Shown one piece after another: positions 37,991-50,293 of a stretch of 64,000 bases of DNA. The stretch is from Naegleria lovaniensis (Eukaryota; Heterolobosea; Eutetramitea; Acrasida; Naegleriidae), in assembly GCF_003324165.1 (NCBI RefSeq), contig NW_025407872.1, positions 169,789 through 233,788 of the forward strand, read 5' to 3'. The position numbers were made by a program, and so were the translations under genes. The notes beneath the pieces were generated by a model. It saw only the letters and a program-made list of their open reading frames with translations, had not been told where the DNA came from and searched no databases. The stretch's first letter is position 1, and the number at the start of each line of letters is the position of its first letter.

Positions 37991-40900
37991 ATGGGTTTAT
38001 TGAAGAATAAACAAATTATAGGTACTCAATTGTCCGACGAGAGTGTTGCTGCACGAACAGCGTGTGATTGTATGCCCGGTTTCACCAACGATCTCTCACG
38101 AGGAATTAAAAATTGTTCACTCATTGATTGTGTACATGGATCTCCCATTTCATCATCATTGGAAACGGTTCGATCACAAATGAATATTTCAAGTGGTGCA
38201 ATGTCGTCGCCTCTGATTGTTTCAAATTTTGGTGATGCAAATTCTCCAGTGTGTACATGTGCATCTGGTTGGGGTGGATTAGATTGTAGACAATGTACAA
38301 CTGATTCTGTATGCAAATCATTATTGAACAATAATAATAGTATTTGTGATATGACCTATATTCCACACAAAGAAAAACTTTATAGTTGTGAAGTGACATC
38401 GCAAAGAATGATTCCACTTATGGGAAATTATATTACCATTGATTGCATGGGAATGGAAAATAGCCAAACAGAGGGAGGTACATGTTACTTTAGAGCATTT
38501 GACAAGACTGATTCAGCATTGGCGGAAACATTTTATTGTACTTTCCACGATTGTGTGCTTTCTCTAGGAGAGGATGGTATTGAAATTGAATACAAGTGTA
38601 AATCTACGAGTGGATGTAATTGTTCAATGATTAGTCCCAAATGTGAAAATCCTTTTGTACTATTTATTTTGTCTCACATGACCGGGTATGCTGATGTGAC
38701 ATGTAACAATGAGACAAAATCTTGTGTTGGTATGTTTTTATCTAATTTGGAGCACATGAATTCATGGTGTGGATGAAATTTATGTAGTGAAACATGAAAA
38801 TTTTCCTGGAATTATTGAAACATTATGTGACCACGCATCTGAATGTCTTGGAGAATACATTCCTCCACCAAAGCCACCAGTTCCAGATTATACTAGACAA
38901 ATTGTTTCAGCAACGATAGGTTCCGTTATATTACTGTTACTGATCATTGTCATCATATTCAGTATTATTTATTCAAAATATCAAACGAGAGTAATCACAC
39001 GAGAATACAAAGAAATGATGGACACTGGCAATAATCAATTTGGAGCTAAATTGGAAATTAGAAATTTGACATACATGATCAGAACTTCCTCAAAGAAATT
39101 AAAAACTTTACAAAGTGTGAGCGGAGTCAATGAAGAAGATATTGCCAAAGAAGAAAGCGAAGAAGAAAGAGAACAAGTGCTTCATATTAAGAGCAGGAAC
39201 AGAATTACTCTCTTGCATGGAATTACTCACATATTTAAACCTGGAAGTGTCACAGCCATCATGGGACCTTCTGGAGCAGGTAAGTGTTTAAGGCGTTCGA
39301 TTTGATTGATTTTGTATCATGCATATTTAAAATTCACACTTCTATTTCTTATGGCGATGCAATTTATAAATATAGGTAAATCATCACTGTTGGATATTCT
39401 AGCAGGCAGATGTAAAACTGGAGACGTGCGAGGAGAATTACTTGTGAATGACAAACCCATTGATTATGCTCAATATAAGCGAATGGCTGGTTACGTCTCA
39501 CAACAAGACGATCACTTAATGGGAACAATGACTGTTTTTGAATCTATCATGTTCAGCGCCGAACTACGTCTTCCAGATGCAATTCCATACGCAGAAAAGA
39601 AACGAAGAGTTGAACAAGTGATGGAAGAACTTGGAATTTCACACATTCGTGATAGAAAAATTGGTGACTCCATGACAAGAGGAATCAGCGGTGGAGAAAA
39701 ACGAAGAGTGAGCATTGCATGTGAATTGGTCATTTCTCCTCAAATATTGTATTGTGATGAACCAACTTCAGGATTAGATTCTTATCATGCAGTTTCTGTC
39801 ATGAAAATAATTTGTGAATTGGCCACCAAACACAACAGAACAGTTATTTTCAGTATTCATCAACCTCGTTCTAACATTTTCGAACAATTTGACAATTTAT
39901 TACTTTTGAAAGACGGAAGAATATTTTACAGTGGAAGTGCTATGGGCTCACTGACCTATCTCTCAAAACTAGGCTATGATTGCCCAGCTCACTATAATCC
40001 AGCTGACTTTTTATTGGACACCATGACCTTACTTTCTGAACATTCGAAATCGTCCAACAAGCACGATGAAATATTGCATCAGAATGCTGTAAATAATCAT
40101 GAAAAAGATTTCACACAAACAACTCACACTGAACAACCTATTTACAAATCATTTAATAGCAATGAGGAAGGTGAAGGTGAAAGTGTTCATCTCCTAACAG
40201 CAGATGATTCAAAACCAATCTATGATAAGAAAATTGAAGAATATGCAACATCGTTTTACACTCAACTATTTGTACTTTCTAAGAGATGTTTCCAAAACTT
40301 TTATAGAAATCTCTATCTAATGCCAGCTCACTATGCAAGCGCCATTATCATGGGATTGCTTTTGGGAATTGTTTATTTCCAACAAGGAAATAACATTCAA
40401 GCATGTCAGAATCGAATGGGTTCTATATTCTTCATGTGCGCCCTACTTAATTTTGCTGCCATGTCCAGTCTCGAATTATTTATCACTGAGAGAACGATTT
40501 ATGTTAGAGAACGAGCGAATGGCTATTACTATTCTTTTGCTTACTTTTTGTCCAAAATTTTGTTTGACCTGATCCCTCTGAGAGTCATTCCTCCAATTTT
40601 GATGGGTAGTATTGCCTATGTAAGTATTGATGTGCATTTGCATGTGTGAATATCTGAACTTGATTTGTTGTTGATTGATCATATTCACTAGTGGATGATT
40701 GGTTTGAGAGAAATTACTTCACACTTTTTCTGGTTCCTTCTTATTTTAATAATTTTCAACGTTGCAAGTGGTGCACTTTGTTATTGCATTGGAGCCATTG
40801 CACCAAATGTTGGATCAGGAAATTTATCAAGTATATTATTAATTCTTGGAAATATGCTCATGGCTGGATTTATTTTGAATATTGAATCTCTTCCAGTCTA

Positions 40901-41224
40901 CTTGTCATGGATCAAGTACTTTTCATATTTTGGATATGCCTATGAAGCTCTTTTAATTAATGAACTACATGGTAAGTAGTGTTCATTTCTATATGAAACA
41001 ACATTAGAATTTATTATTGAACACTTTTTGTTATAGGTTTTCCAATTGTGATTGACCCAAAGGGTTTTCCTTCATTCCCAGGAGATGGTGACTTTTTCTT
41101 AAAAGAATTAGGATTTCAATTTGAAAACTTTTATGCTGATGTGATTTTAACATCACTCTTTGCTGTATTCTTTATTGTACTTGCAGGATTTTTATTAAGA
41201 TTCTTTGTGAAAGAAAAGAGATAG
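37991..41224 (+). CDS. ABCG half-transporter with Cys-rich N-terminus
   Basis: ATP-driven membrane exporter of the ABCG family. Five exons, 37991-38729, 38788-39279, 39376-40619, 40692-40971 and 41037-41224, have in-phase GT-AG introns. The N-terminal 250 residues carry about 20 Cys with EGF-like spacing (CTCASGWGGLDCRQC), then a membrane helix (IGSVILLLLIIVIIFSIIYS). The nucleotide-binding domain has Walker A GPSGAGKS (split by intron 2), Q-loop VSQQDDHLMG, signature ISGGEKRRVSIA, Walker B ILYCDEPTSGLDS and H-loop SIHQPRSN. An ABC2 membrane domain with about six helices follows, ending FVKEKR. Plant ABCG24/28-type proteins share this N-terminal layout. No signal peptide is seen at the ATG, so an upstream exon may be missing. 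The substrate is unknown. Confidence 0.92.
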
Positions 41225-41587
41225 AGAATTCTGTTTGTTTGGTCTTGAGTGATTGATTACTCATTACTCAGGCTGCTGAATAGATGTTCCGAGACAAGTA
41301 GATGATTTGAACAATTGCACACACAAAAACATTCTCACAAGTGTGTGTGCGTGTGTGAATATTATTAAAAAAGAATGTTCAAGTTCACTTTTCACACTTT
41401 TTCTTGACCCTCAATACCGCTCCAACCTTGAAATCCAATCTTGTTTGATTCACTGAGAACGTACACATGTTATTGGAGAACAAAAAAGACAATGGAGTGA
41501 TGGCTGTCAGTGAACATTGCAATTTGGCACGTTGCCTTTTTAAAAATATTGAAACAAAAATTCCATCAACAACAACCCTTCATCGTT
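41225..41587. other. Intergenic region, ABCG / C2-PhoD
   Basis: 363 bp between tandem genes, with a short CA/GT-rich palindrome-like stretch near 41320-41358 (CACACACAAAAAC ... GTGTGTGTGCGTGTG) that could form a hairpin at the 3' end of the ABCG transcript. Nothing else is recognised. Confidence 0.35.
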
Positions 41588-44296
41588 ATGCGTCTCAAAG
41601 TGACAGTTGCAAAAGCCTTCGAGTTGCCTGCCATGGACAATAATGGGTTATCTGATCCGTAAGTTGAGAGAATTTTTCTCGATGTGAACAATTGTTATTA
41701 TTGATATTGAAACATCATGTGAATACCATCTCATCTCACACACATTTAGATTTGTTGAATTATGGGTCGTCAACTCAAAATTAAACAAGTATCTAGAACC
41801 TCCTAAAAATCAATCCGAAATTAAAAGAACAAAAACCATCATGAAAGAATTGAATCCTGTTTTTAATGAAACATTTGAATTTGATTTTCCAGTGAATCGA
41901 GAACAATTTAAAGCATTGAAGAATTCTTCAACATCAACGACGTCGGTGAGTGAAGAGGAAGATGTGGCTTCTGACGATGAAGATGAAAATGAATTTAATA
42001 GTGATCCTATGGATGCATTGTTGATGATTAGAGGTAGGTTGTCACTTGTGACAGGAGATGTGTTTTCTCATCATGTTCATGAACTTGGGTATTTGGTATG
42101 ACCATTTTGGGGCTTGAAATTTGCTGGACGCAAATGCGTCAAATTCATCAAATTCATGAACATACTTTGATCTAGTCATGGATTGGGATAAATTCACCAA
42201 GAATGATTGTAAGTTTATTCAAATCATGTCACATCATCACACCGATTGAACATTTCACATACCATTTAAAAACAAACATCTTTTATTCACACAAAGTCAT
42301 TGGTTTTGTCATGATTCAAGTCTTTGGTCTCAACTTGAAACCCAAACAAAAACAAAAACGTATCTATCCTCTTGTTGGTTCTGATCAAGGAAAAATTGAA
42401 TTAATTTTCGAAGCCATTCCTTCTCCTGAGGAAGAACAATTGGCTCAACAAAATTCACAATCCTTCTATGAAAAACCAATCACTCATCTCTTTGAGAATA
42501 CATTAATGACTGTAGGACCAGTGGTTGGACTTGTGAAATCCACCAGTGCAAGAATTTTAGTAGAATGTTCCACTCGAATGCCAAAAGAAGATCCATTGCA
42601 AGTCGTTTGTTATCCAATTGCTCCGAGAAGTCACTTGGAAAAGAGAAGAGATTATTTAGAAAAGAGATTTTTCCATCTTCATTTGAATGACACTCGATCT
42701 TCGTATCACAAAAATATTCTCAAACAATTGCACTATTCTTCCTCAAGAAAAGAATTAGAAAAGGTTCCAGAATTTGAGATTATCAAAAAAGATGTCATTA
42801 TTCCACACGCAAACATTCCCTATGGATTTACCATTGAAGGTTTAAAACCAGATTATGTCTATCGAGTTGAATTTTTAAATATTTTGAATCGAAGAAATCG
42901 ATTTGCAATTGTGAAAACCATGGTCGATGATACCATTGAAAATATTAGTGAAAAACCTCATCATTTGAATGTCTCTGTTGTGAGTTGCAATTTAATTGAA
43001 AGACGTATTCCAGATCGAGATATTTGGGAACGAATGTTGGAACGAGGAGATGAAATTGATGTTTTACTTCATGTTGGAGATCAAATTTATTCGGATTGTG
43101 GACATAATGCCTTTGATGAAGCTTTGCGTATTTGTGACGGAAGAACCAAATTGACACCCAATGAGGAAAATGAAATTAAGGAACTTTATAGAAAGTACTA
43201 TCGATTGAATTGGAATCATCCTCCAACTCGAAAAATGTTAGCACAAGTGAGCAATTTGATGATTTTGGATGATCATGAAATTCGTGACGATTGGGGAAGT
43301 GATGCATGTGATCGTGACAAAAATTCAGTTGAATATTATATTGGAACTCTTGCAAGGTAAGTATACAGATTTTTATCATGAGAGAATTGAATCTATACGC
43401 GTGTGTTTGGTGCGTGTGTGTTTGGTGTGTGTTTGGTGTGTGTGTTGTGTGTATGTGTATGTGTTTGTGTGTGAAAACATCATGATACGATACGATGGAT
43501 TTTTCCATTGCAATGACTTGTTCATGACTTGCTTCTTTCTAGACAAGTGTATTGGGAGTATCAACGACAATTACGTGATGAAGCTGATGTTTACAATCCC
43601 AACGTCGCTGCACAACTTTCTCAAAAACATGAAGCCTATTATCAAATTTATGGAGATTATGGTATTCTATTCTTTGATTTACGAGCTGCTCGATCCTTTC
43701 TCCATGAACAAGCAGGTGACAAGGTTTTCTTGACACAACCTCAATGGGATGATTTGCAGCAATGGCTCTTTAGTGGTGAGCTTGCATCTTCAAAAATTAA
43801 GGCATTGATTTGTGTATGCTCTGTACCTTTGGTATTCCTCACAAAGAAAATGACAGACACTCTTCCAAAAATCACGAGCAAACTATCAGACATGAGAGAT
43901 CATTGGAGTTATGGTAAAAATTATGATGAACAAATTGGAATTTTAGAACTCATCCGACAGTGGAAACAATCACACCCCAACAGAGAAGCGTTATTTGTTG
44001 GTGGTGATGTGCATATTGGAGGAGTGACTGAGATTCGTCACAACGATGAATTAATATTCAAACAGCTTACTAGCTCCTCGGTCTCGAATAATGAGTTTGA
44101 TTGGTGTACTGGTCTCTCTATGGAATTCATGCTCAAATTTAGTAGTGTATTGAAAAATGGATGGTCGTTCAAACATTTGAAGTGGACAAGAAAACGAAAC
44201 TATGGATTGATTCATGTCGCCACTGGTGATAGTCCAAAGCCTGTGATGAATCCATATATTAACACTTATTTGAAATCATACATTTACTATCAATAA
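41588..44296 (+). CDS. C2 domain fused to PhoD-like metallophosphatase
   Basis: Exons 41588-41658, 41750-42033, 42176-42208 (a 33-bp microexon), 42297-43356 and 43543-44296, with phases consistent throughout. The N-terminus is a C2 domain: MRLKVTVAKAFELPAMDNNG, LSDPFVELWV, an acidic insert, then VMDWDKFTKNDFIGF rebuilt from three exons, with Ca-binding Asp pairs. The C-terminal 600 residues are a PhoD-like phosphatase: SVVSCN, HVGDQIYSDCG, LMILDDHEIRDDWGSD and FVGGDVHIGGVTEI carry the metal-ligand Asp, Asn and His residues. PhoD enzymes hydrolyse phosphodiesters or monoesters. The C2 domain suggests Ca-dependent membrane recruitment, so phospholipid or membrane-linked substrates are plausible (inference). 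No signal peptide, so probably intracellular. Confidence 0.87.
43400..43473 (+). repeat. GT-rich microsatellite in intron
   Basis: About 74 bp of GTGTGT/TTTGGTGTG repeats inside intron 4 of the C2-PhoD gene (43357-43542). It is purine/pyrimidine-alternating and probably length-variable. No coding role. Confidence 0.85.
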
Positions 44297-44386
44297 TTGA
44301 TGGAACAACCTAAAGTAAACTTTCATACATGTTGAGCTTAAATTCGTTCAAAGTTTCGTGTCAAGACAGTTTCTTGTGTCGAATGA

Positions 44387-47300
44387 TTATTCTTCTTCAT
44401 CAAACGTTGAAGTATCAGATATTCGCTCCAGTTTTACGGCGCTCGAAGTGCTCACATGAGAGGAAGGCGAAGCTTCCATGCTGGACGCTAGTCGTTGCTT
44501 TAACTCTTTGAGCTTTCCTCTTGAACTGTTATAAGGAATGGCATCTGAATAGAATTGGATTGCTTTCTCCAGCATGTCAAATTGTTCATAAATTGTAGCA
44601 ATTCCAAACATTTCTTGTGGATCCTTTTGACCATATCCGTTTTCAATAGCTCTTTCTAAATATTTGATCGCAAAACTACACGATTCCTCTTTTGCAAATT
44701 GTGAGGCCACATAAAACAACGTGTCCTTATGTTTGAGATTGAACATGAAACAGTCCTCTATGCAAACAGATTTGCTTAATTCTTGATATGCTTTAAAAAG
44801 TAATGTCTGACAGGTCGATCAATTAGTATTGTCGTTTTGTTGTGTAACTGCGAATTGATCAATCATGTGCTCTAGAATCTCGATTGATTTTTTCACATCC
44901 TTGTCCACATGTTTTGCTCCAACTCGATACATCTCAGCCACCTTAAACATGGATTGAGGCAATCCTGATTGTTCATACCAATGTAATGCTTTTGAAGAGT
45001 TATTCAAATGACATTCGTAAATGAGAGCAATATCATGCTTTTTAAAGGAATTTCCAGTAGATGCAATTCGATCCAAATAATTAATACCTGTCTCTTCCTT
45101 TCCAGCATCTTTAAACATGTCATAAACCACCTTATCTATTGGAAGACCTCTATCTGTAACCATGTGATGACGTTTAAAAAAAAGGTTCAGTATTTCATCA
45201 CTAGCACACAAATCCTCAAAACGATCGAGAGTTGTTTTTAAAGAATAATTCAAACGGCCACGTGTGATTGGTCCTATCAATTCATGAATGGCCATTAATG
45301 GGTCGTTATGAATCAAATGTTTAAGCACTCGTTTTTTGATAGTTTGCATTTTTGTTTCGAGTAATTTCAATGCAAATTCTGAAAAATTGTGTTGATACAA
45401 TACTTTCATGAATAGAAATGGAATACGATCCACTGAAACTTGTGCTGTTGGCAATTCAGTAATTTTTAACAGTGCATATTCGATGGAGGATTCATCCACA
45501 GCATGTTCTTTCAAGTTATTTCTCAAATGTGTACAAAGATCTGAATATGCGCTTTCATTGGTTGCTGTGAAAAGTAAAATATCAATGACTCTCATCAAAT
45601 CTTTTGGTACGCCTTCTCCCTTAACAAACATGAGAGAAACCTTTCGGTTGATGATTTCGTCGCTGTTGGGTAACGAGTGCATCCAATCCATTAGAACATT
45701 GAATTGTTGAGTATTATACAAGTGAGTGGTAATGGATTCCTTTTGGTTATATGAGAGAGAATGTTTAGGAATGAATGGCAATTGATAAAGAGCCTCTTCA
45801 ATATTACCCATCTCCATGCATTGAGTAAATAATTGTAATCGAGAGGTGGCACCTGATTCAAATGCTCTCTTCATCCAAAATAATGATTTCTTGTAATTAT
45901 TTTCTGCAAAATATTGTTGAGAAAGACATAACTGAGCTTGTGAATATCCATTCTCAGCAGCTGTCTCTAGAAAATTCATAATCGTCTCTTGTGAGTAAGG
46001 TATAGGTTCATCATTATCATCATGATCTACCTGTGAGTAGTACACACCGATCTCTGCTTGTGCCTCTGGTAAATGATCAACCAATTGATAAAATTTCATG
46101 CTCTTCTTCCATTTGTCACGGTGGTGATTATAAATTCGAGCAATCTTGAGAGCAACACTTTCACAAAATTCGGCTTCATTCAAATATTCAGTTAAATAAT
46201 AGAGAGCACGTTTGTATCCTCCATTGTAGTAATCCATTTCACCTGTTATTTTCTTGGCTAATTTGTGACCAAGTGCAGCTGCTCTTTCATAGGGAAAATA
46301 AGCGCTTGTGCTGTCATTTTCAGCTTCAAATATTCTTCCAAGACAAAACCATGCGTCCTGATTGCGAAAATCATCCGGTAATTGTGTGAAATAGTGCTTG
46401 GCTTGATTGAGGTTTATCTCAATTCCATGCTCTCCATGATAGTAAAGCATTCCCAATCGACAGCGAGCTTTAGAAAATTTCGATAAATCATAAAAATGTA
46501 TGGCCTTATGAATGTCTTTCTCAACGAATGGGCTCATTCCGAGCTCATACCATTTTCCTAATCGATACAAGGATTTAGGATGCTTCAACTCTGCTCCAAT
46601 CATGAGATAACGATATGCTTTTTCCAACGACACATGAACACCCCTTCCCTTTTCGTACATTTTGGAAAGAAGATGTGCAGCTGCTCCCTCGTTTTCACAC
46701 TTCTCAAGATGTGAATAGGCCAATTGGAATTCTTTTTCATGATAATAAATTTTTCCAAGTACTTTGTGTCTTTTGTTGTCTTTTGATTTTTGTAAATAAC
46801 TTTTTGCTTTTTTCGGTCTTTCCAGCTTGTAGTAACAATATCCAATTTGATACTTTGTTGGAAGTCGGGTTTGTACATCACCTTCTAAATAATCTAAATA
46901 ATGACGTAACGCCTTTTCATAGTCCCTATTGATGCCTTTTCCATGAAAGTATATTTCTGCAACTTCGTAATTAGCACCGCTGTACGAACAGTTAAAGGCT
47001 TCAAGGGCCTCAATGTAGTCTTTTGTTAAAACGTGCATTTTACCAATCAAATATTGTGATTTAAGAGTATTCCGAACAGCCAAATATTTGATTGCTTGTT
47101 GTTTAAAGTAATCAGCCTCAGTCAACATATTTAACTTGATACATCTCGTAAATTGTTCATAATAAATATTTGCTTTGTCTAACCAACTATATGAAATTTT
47201 GAGTTTCAGCAGATAAAGAAAAGGAATATCAAGCTTATCCAAATCATAGATCTTATCTTGCTCGCCAGAGAAAATGGTGAGTTTTGAAGAAACATTAAAC

Positions 47301-48268
47301 GATTCTGAATCGAAATCATTTCCAGCAATATTCAAATATTTCAACTTGCAAAGTCCTTTAGAAACTTCCTTCCCGTTCATCTTATTAAAGGCGATTGATA
47401 GAGCCTTGAGAGAAGAGATGTTCAGTAATTGTTGAAATCCTTTCTCAGAAATGGTATTCGAGCTTACATTTAAATAGGTCAAGGAAGGCAAAGATGAGGA
47501 GGTCATAAACTCTGTGGCACCATCTGTGAGAATGTCGCTAGTGATTGCCAGACCAGCCAATTTTTGACCTAATTTTTCCACGATTACTCGAGCTCCATCA
47601 TCTCCCAATCGATTACGGTGAAAACAAATAAATTTGACATTCGAGAGACTTCCTTTGAGTATATATTTCACGCTCGTAAAATCCAATGAACAAGCATGAA
47701 AATATAATGCTTCCAATCTAGAAAAGTTGACATCTCTCAAGTGATATAAAAGGCCTTGCCCATCATTACAAAAAATCCGCCTTGCATTAGCAAACAACGA
47801 CAAGTATTCTTTTGGGGAATGTTCTGGAACTTTGGACAGGCAAATATTTGCTGCATTGATTAAATCATGCGTCTTTTCTGCATGCAAACTTGGATAAAAG
47901 AAAATTGAAAATTCTGGTGATGACACATAGGCCAAGACCAATTGATTTGCGAGTTTTGAAACATGTCGTAAGTTGAGAATAAATTGTAGCGAGAAATGCT
48001 GGAAAATTTCATGTTCAAAGATATCACTTGTTAATTGCGAGAATATATCTACAACAATTGGAGTAGTATCTGATGATGATACTTTTCTCTTTTTACCATT
48101 TTGATTCATGTTCATCTCGGAGGAGCTGTCGTGCTGATTCATCTGGTTTTCCTCGTTCAAAGATTCATCTTCGGAATCAAAACCCTGGGAAAATATGGAA
48201 AGATCTTCATCTTCAGAACTGCTCGAACTTTGGTCAGCACAGACAGTTTGGCGTCTCAATCGTTTCAT
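44387..48268 (-). CDS. F-box / LRR / SEL1-repeat protein
   Basis: About 1,280 residues if the two parts are joined. The start is the ATG at 48268 (MKRLRRQTVCADQ), followed by a Ser/Asp/Glu-rich tail of about 75 residues. An F-box-like segment (SDIFEHEIFQHFSLQFILNL) is followed by LRRs (LTYLNVSSNTISEKGFQQLL, LKYLNIAGNDFD), then some 800 residues of TPR-like SEL1 repeats (AAHLLSKMYEKGRGVHVSLE, KAYRYLMIGAELKHPKSLYR). An in-frame TGA stands at 44819-44821. The same frame goes on for 144 codons with more SEL1 helices (KYLERAIENGYGQKDPQEM). A 42-bp intron, GTTACA...TACTAAT...CTGTCAG (44805-44846), would remove the stop and keep phase, though its donor is weak. The architecture suggests a substrate adaptor of an SCF ubiquitin ligase (inference). 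Confidence 0.8.
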
Positions 48269-49143
48269 TTTTTTGATTTTGTGGTTTTCACTACCGATTA
48301 AACAATCAATAATTTCACAGAGTAGCAAAAACAGTTTTCAAAGTATTTTCAGCCTTAACTGCTTCGTTATGAACTCAGCTGAAAGATTTAATTGGCGGGG
48401 AAAATTTTATTTTTGTCTGACAACTGATGCGTCATTGACCAATTAAAATTAACGACAAACTTGTATTGTAAACGCGTTTCCCAAATCCACTAGAAGGATC
48501 TTTCTTTTCAAATTTTTCATTCCCTTTGATTCAACACCAACAACAACAACATCATTGATGACTTTTGTTCTTGTCGTCTCTTCTGCAAAACCTCACACTG
48601 CCTGAAATAACCAAACCCTCAATTTGTTCGGCTGACCTCCAAGATTCAAAAAAAACAACGGAAACAATCCAGTTGCACATTTTTAAAAATCGATTTTTTC
48701 AGTGTAGGTTTTTTCCTTCAAAAGCACACTTGCCTCATAACCTCTTTTTATCAACAACTCCCCAAATGAAATCGTTGATCCATACTCGTAACGTTTTTCA
48801 AATTTAAACATGGCCATCAACGAATTGGTGTTTTGACTCATCTACATACATGATGATACTTGCTAATACGGATGATACTACATCATGGTGTTGATCACCA
48901 TACCCTTCAACAATGATATATGGTTCTTCGTGATGATGATGATGGTGTTGATCATCATGACCCTTCCTCAATGTACTCCATCAAACACGATGCGATCATC
49001 TCAACACTTCTATACCTCTTCTGCATCTATATAATTACATTATAATAATCAAATAACAATATGTTGTTCGTTACTTCTCGCTACCATCAACTCCCAATGA
49101 CTCTGTCCTTCCTTGATGAATTCAGTAAACAACAGACCACAAA
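48269..49143. other. Divergent intergenic region, SEL1 gene / MADS gene
   Basis: 875 bp holding two divergent promoters. An imperfect direct repeat, ATGGTGTTGATCA-CAT-CCCTTC, occurs at about 48885-48908 and 48942-48966 with a GATGATGATGATG run before the second copy. Short frames at 48565-48807 show no family features. No RNA gene was recognised. Confidence 0.45.
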
Positions 49144-50293
49144 ATGTCCAACCCAGAGGAACAAAAGCTTCCACAAGGAGCAGGAGGAACCGATGTCATG
49201 ATGATGCTCCACCAACAAAACCAAGCGTACGTAGGACTTGTTGTTATATTACCTAACAATGACGATCATTTGTAAAAACAATACGACTGAACACTGTTCC
49301 TTTCGCTCGAATATTATTGATCACTGCTGCGCATCATTCTCATCTGAAACTGACGATTGTATTTCGTTTACCATGCTTTATTAATATCAAAACAAATTCC
49401 CAAAAAACAGTGCAACTCAAATGTCTCAAGGAGCTGGTGCCACTCAAAACACCCAAGCCAATACCGGTGGTGCATCATCCGGTGGTGATGCTGAGTCTCC
49501 ACAACAATCAGGTGGTGGAACCAACTCAAAGAAGAGAGCAGGACGTAGGAAAATCAATATTGAATTTATTCAAGACAAGTCGCGTCGTCACATCACGTTC
49601 AGTAAGAGAAAAGCTGGTATCATGAAGAAGGCATACGAACTTTCGACATTGACCGGTACTCAAGTGTTGTTGTTAGGTATGTTGTCAAGCAAAATATTTG
49701 ACATATTTAAATTGCTAATTGATCTATTATTCATTTGAAAAATTGTTCAACAAATCAAATTCCACCAATTCTCTTATTCCATGACACAAACAGTTGCTTC
49801 CGAGACGGGTCACGTGTATACATTCGCTACACCAAAACTTCAACCTTTGATCACTCAAACTGAGGGTAAAAATCTCATCCAACAATGCTTGAACGCTCCA
49901 GAGGCCTCTCAACAACAAATGCTGAATGGAGGAGGCGAAGAAGATGAAGAAGGAGATGAGGAAGAAGAAGATTACCAAGGAGGAATGATGCAAGGTGGTA
50001 TGATGCAAGGAGGAATGCCACAAGGCCAAATGATGGGACAAGGAATGGCACAAAATCAAATGATGGGACAACAAGGAATGATGCAACATGGTATGCCACA
50101 GGGCCAAATGATGGGTCAGGCTCAACACTCTGGACAAGTTCCTCAACAACAATACTATAATCAACAACAAGGAGGAATGCCTCAACAACGTGGCATGACC
50201 CAAAATGCTAACAATGGTATGGGCCATTTCCAAGTTCAAATGGGCAACCAACCACAAAATCAACCTCCACACCAAGGTAACTACTCATTCTAA
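49144..50293 (+). CDS. SRF/MCM1-type MADS-box transcription factor
   Basis: Three exons, 49144-49226, 49411-49676 and 49794-50293, have in-phase introns. The second and third encode a complete type I (SRF-like) MADS domain: GRRKINIEFIQDKSRRHITF, SKRKAGIMKKAYELSTLTGT, QVLLLVASETGHVYTF (spliced across intron 2), then ATPKLQPLITQTEGKNLIQQ and CLNAPE of the SAM extension. These are nearly identical to the animal and fungal SRF/MCM1 core, so binding to CArG boxes as a dimer in the nucleus is expected. The C-terminal 110 residues begin with an acidic run and continue as Gln/Met/Gly-rich repeats (QGGMMQ, QMMGQ), a prion-like low-complexity activation region. Confidence 0.95.

Noticed and set aside
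42203-43360. PhoD gene starting at 42203 with a separate N-terminus
   Set aside because: The first 30 codons are intron; the acceptor at 42295-42296 gives NDFIGF, completing the C2 domain from the upstream exons.
43176-43570. His/Thr-rich minus-strand frames
   Set aside because: They come from the GT microsatellite in the C2-PhoD intron.
44819-44821. UGA recoded as an amino acid
   Set aside because: UGA is used as a normal stop in many other genes here (for example the 69-residue gene and the ABCG intron frames), and a small intron explains it more simply.
48073-48446. Plus-strand frames over the 5' end of the SEL1 gene
   Set aside because: Shadows of the Ser/Glu-rich N-terminus in other frames.
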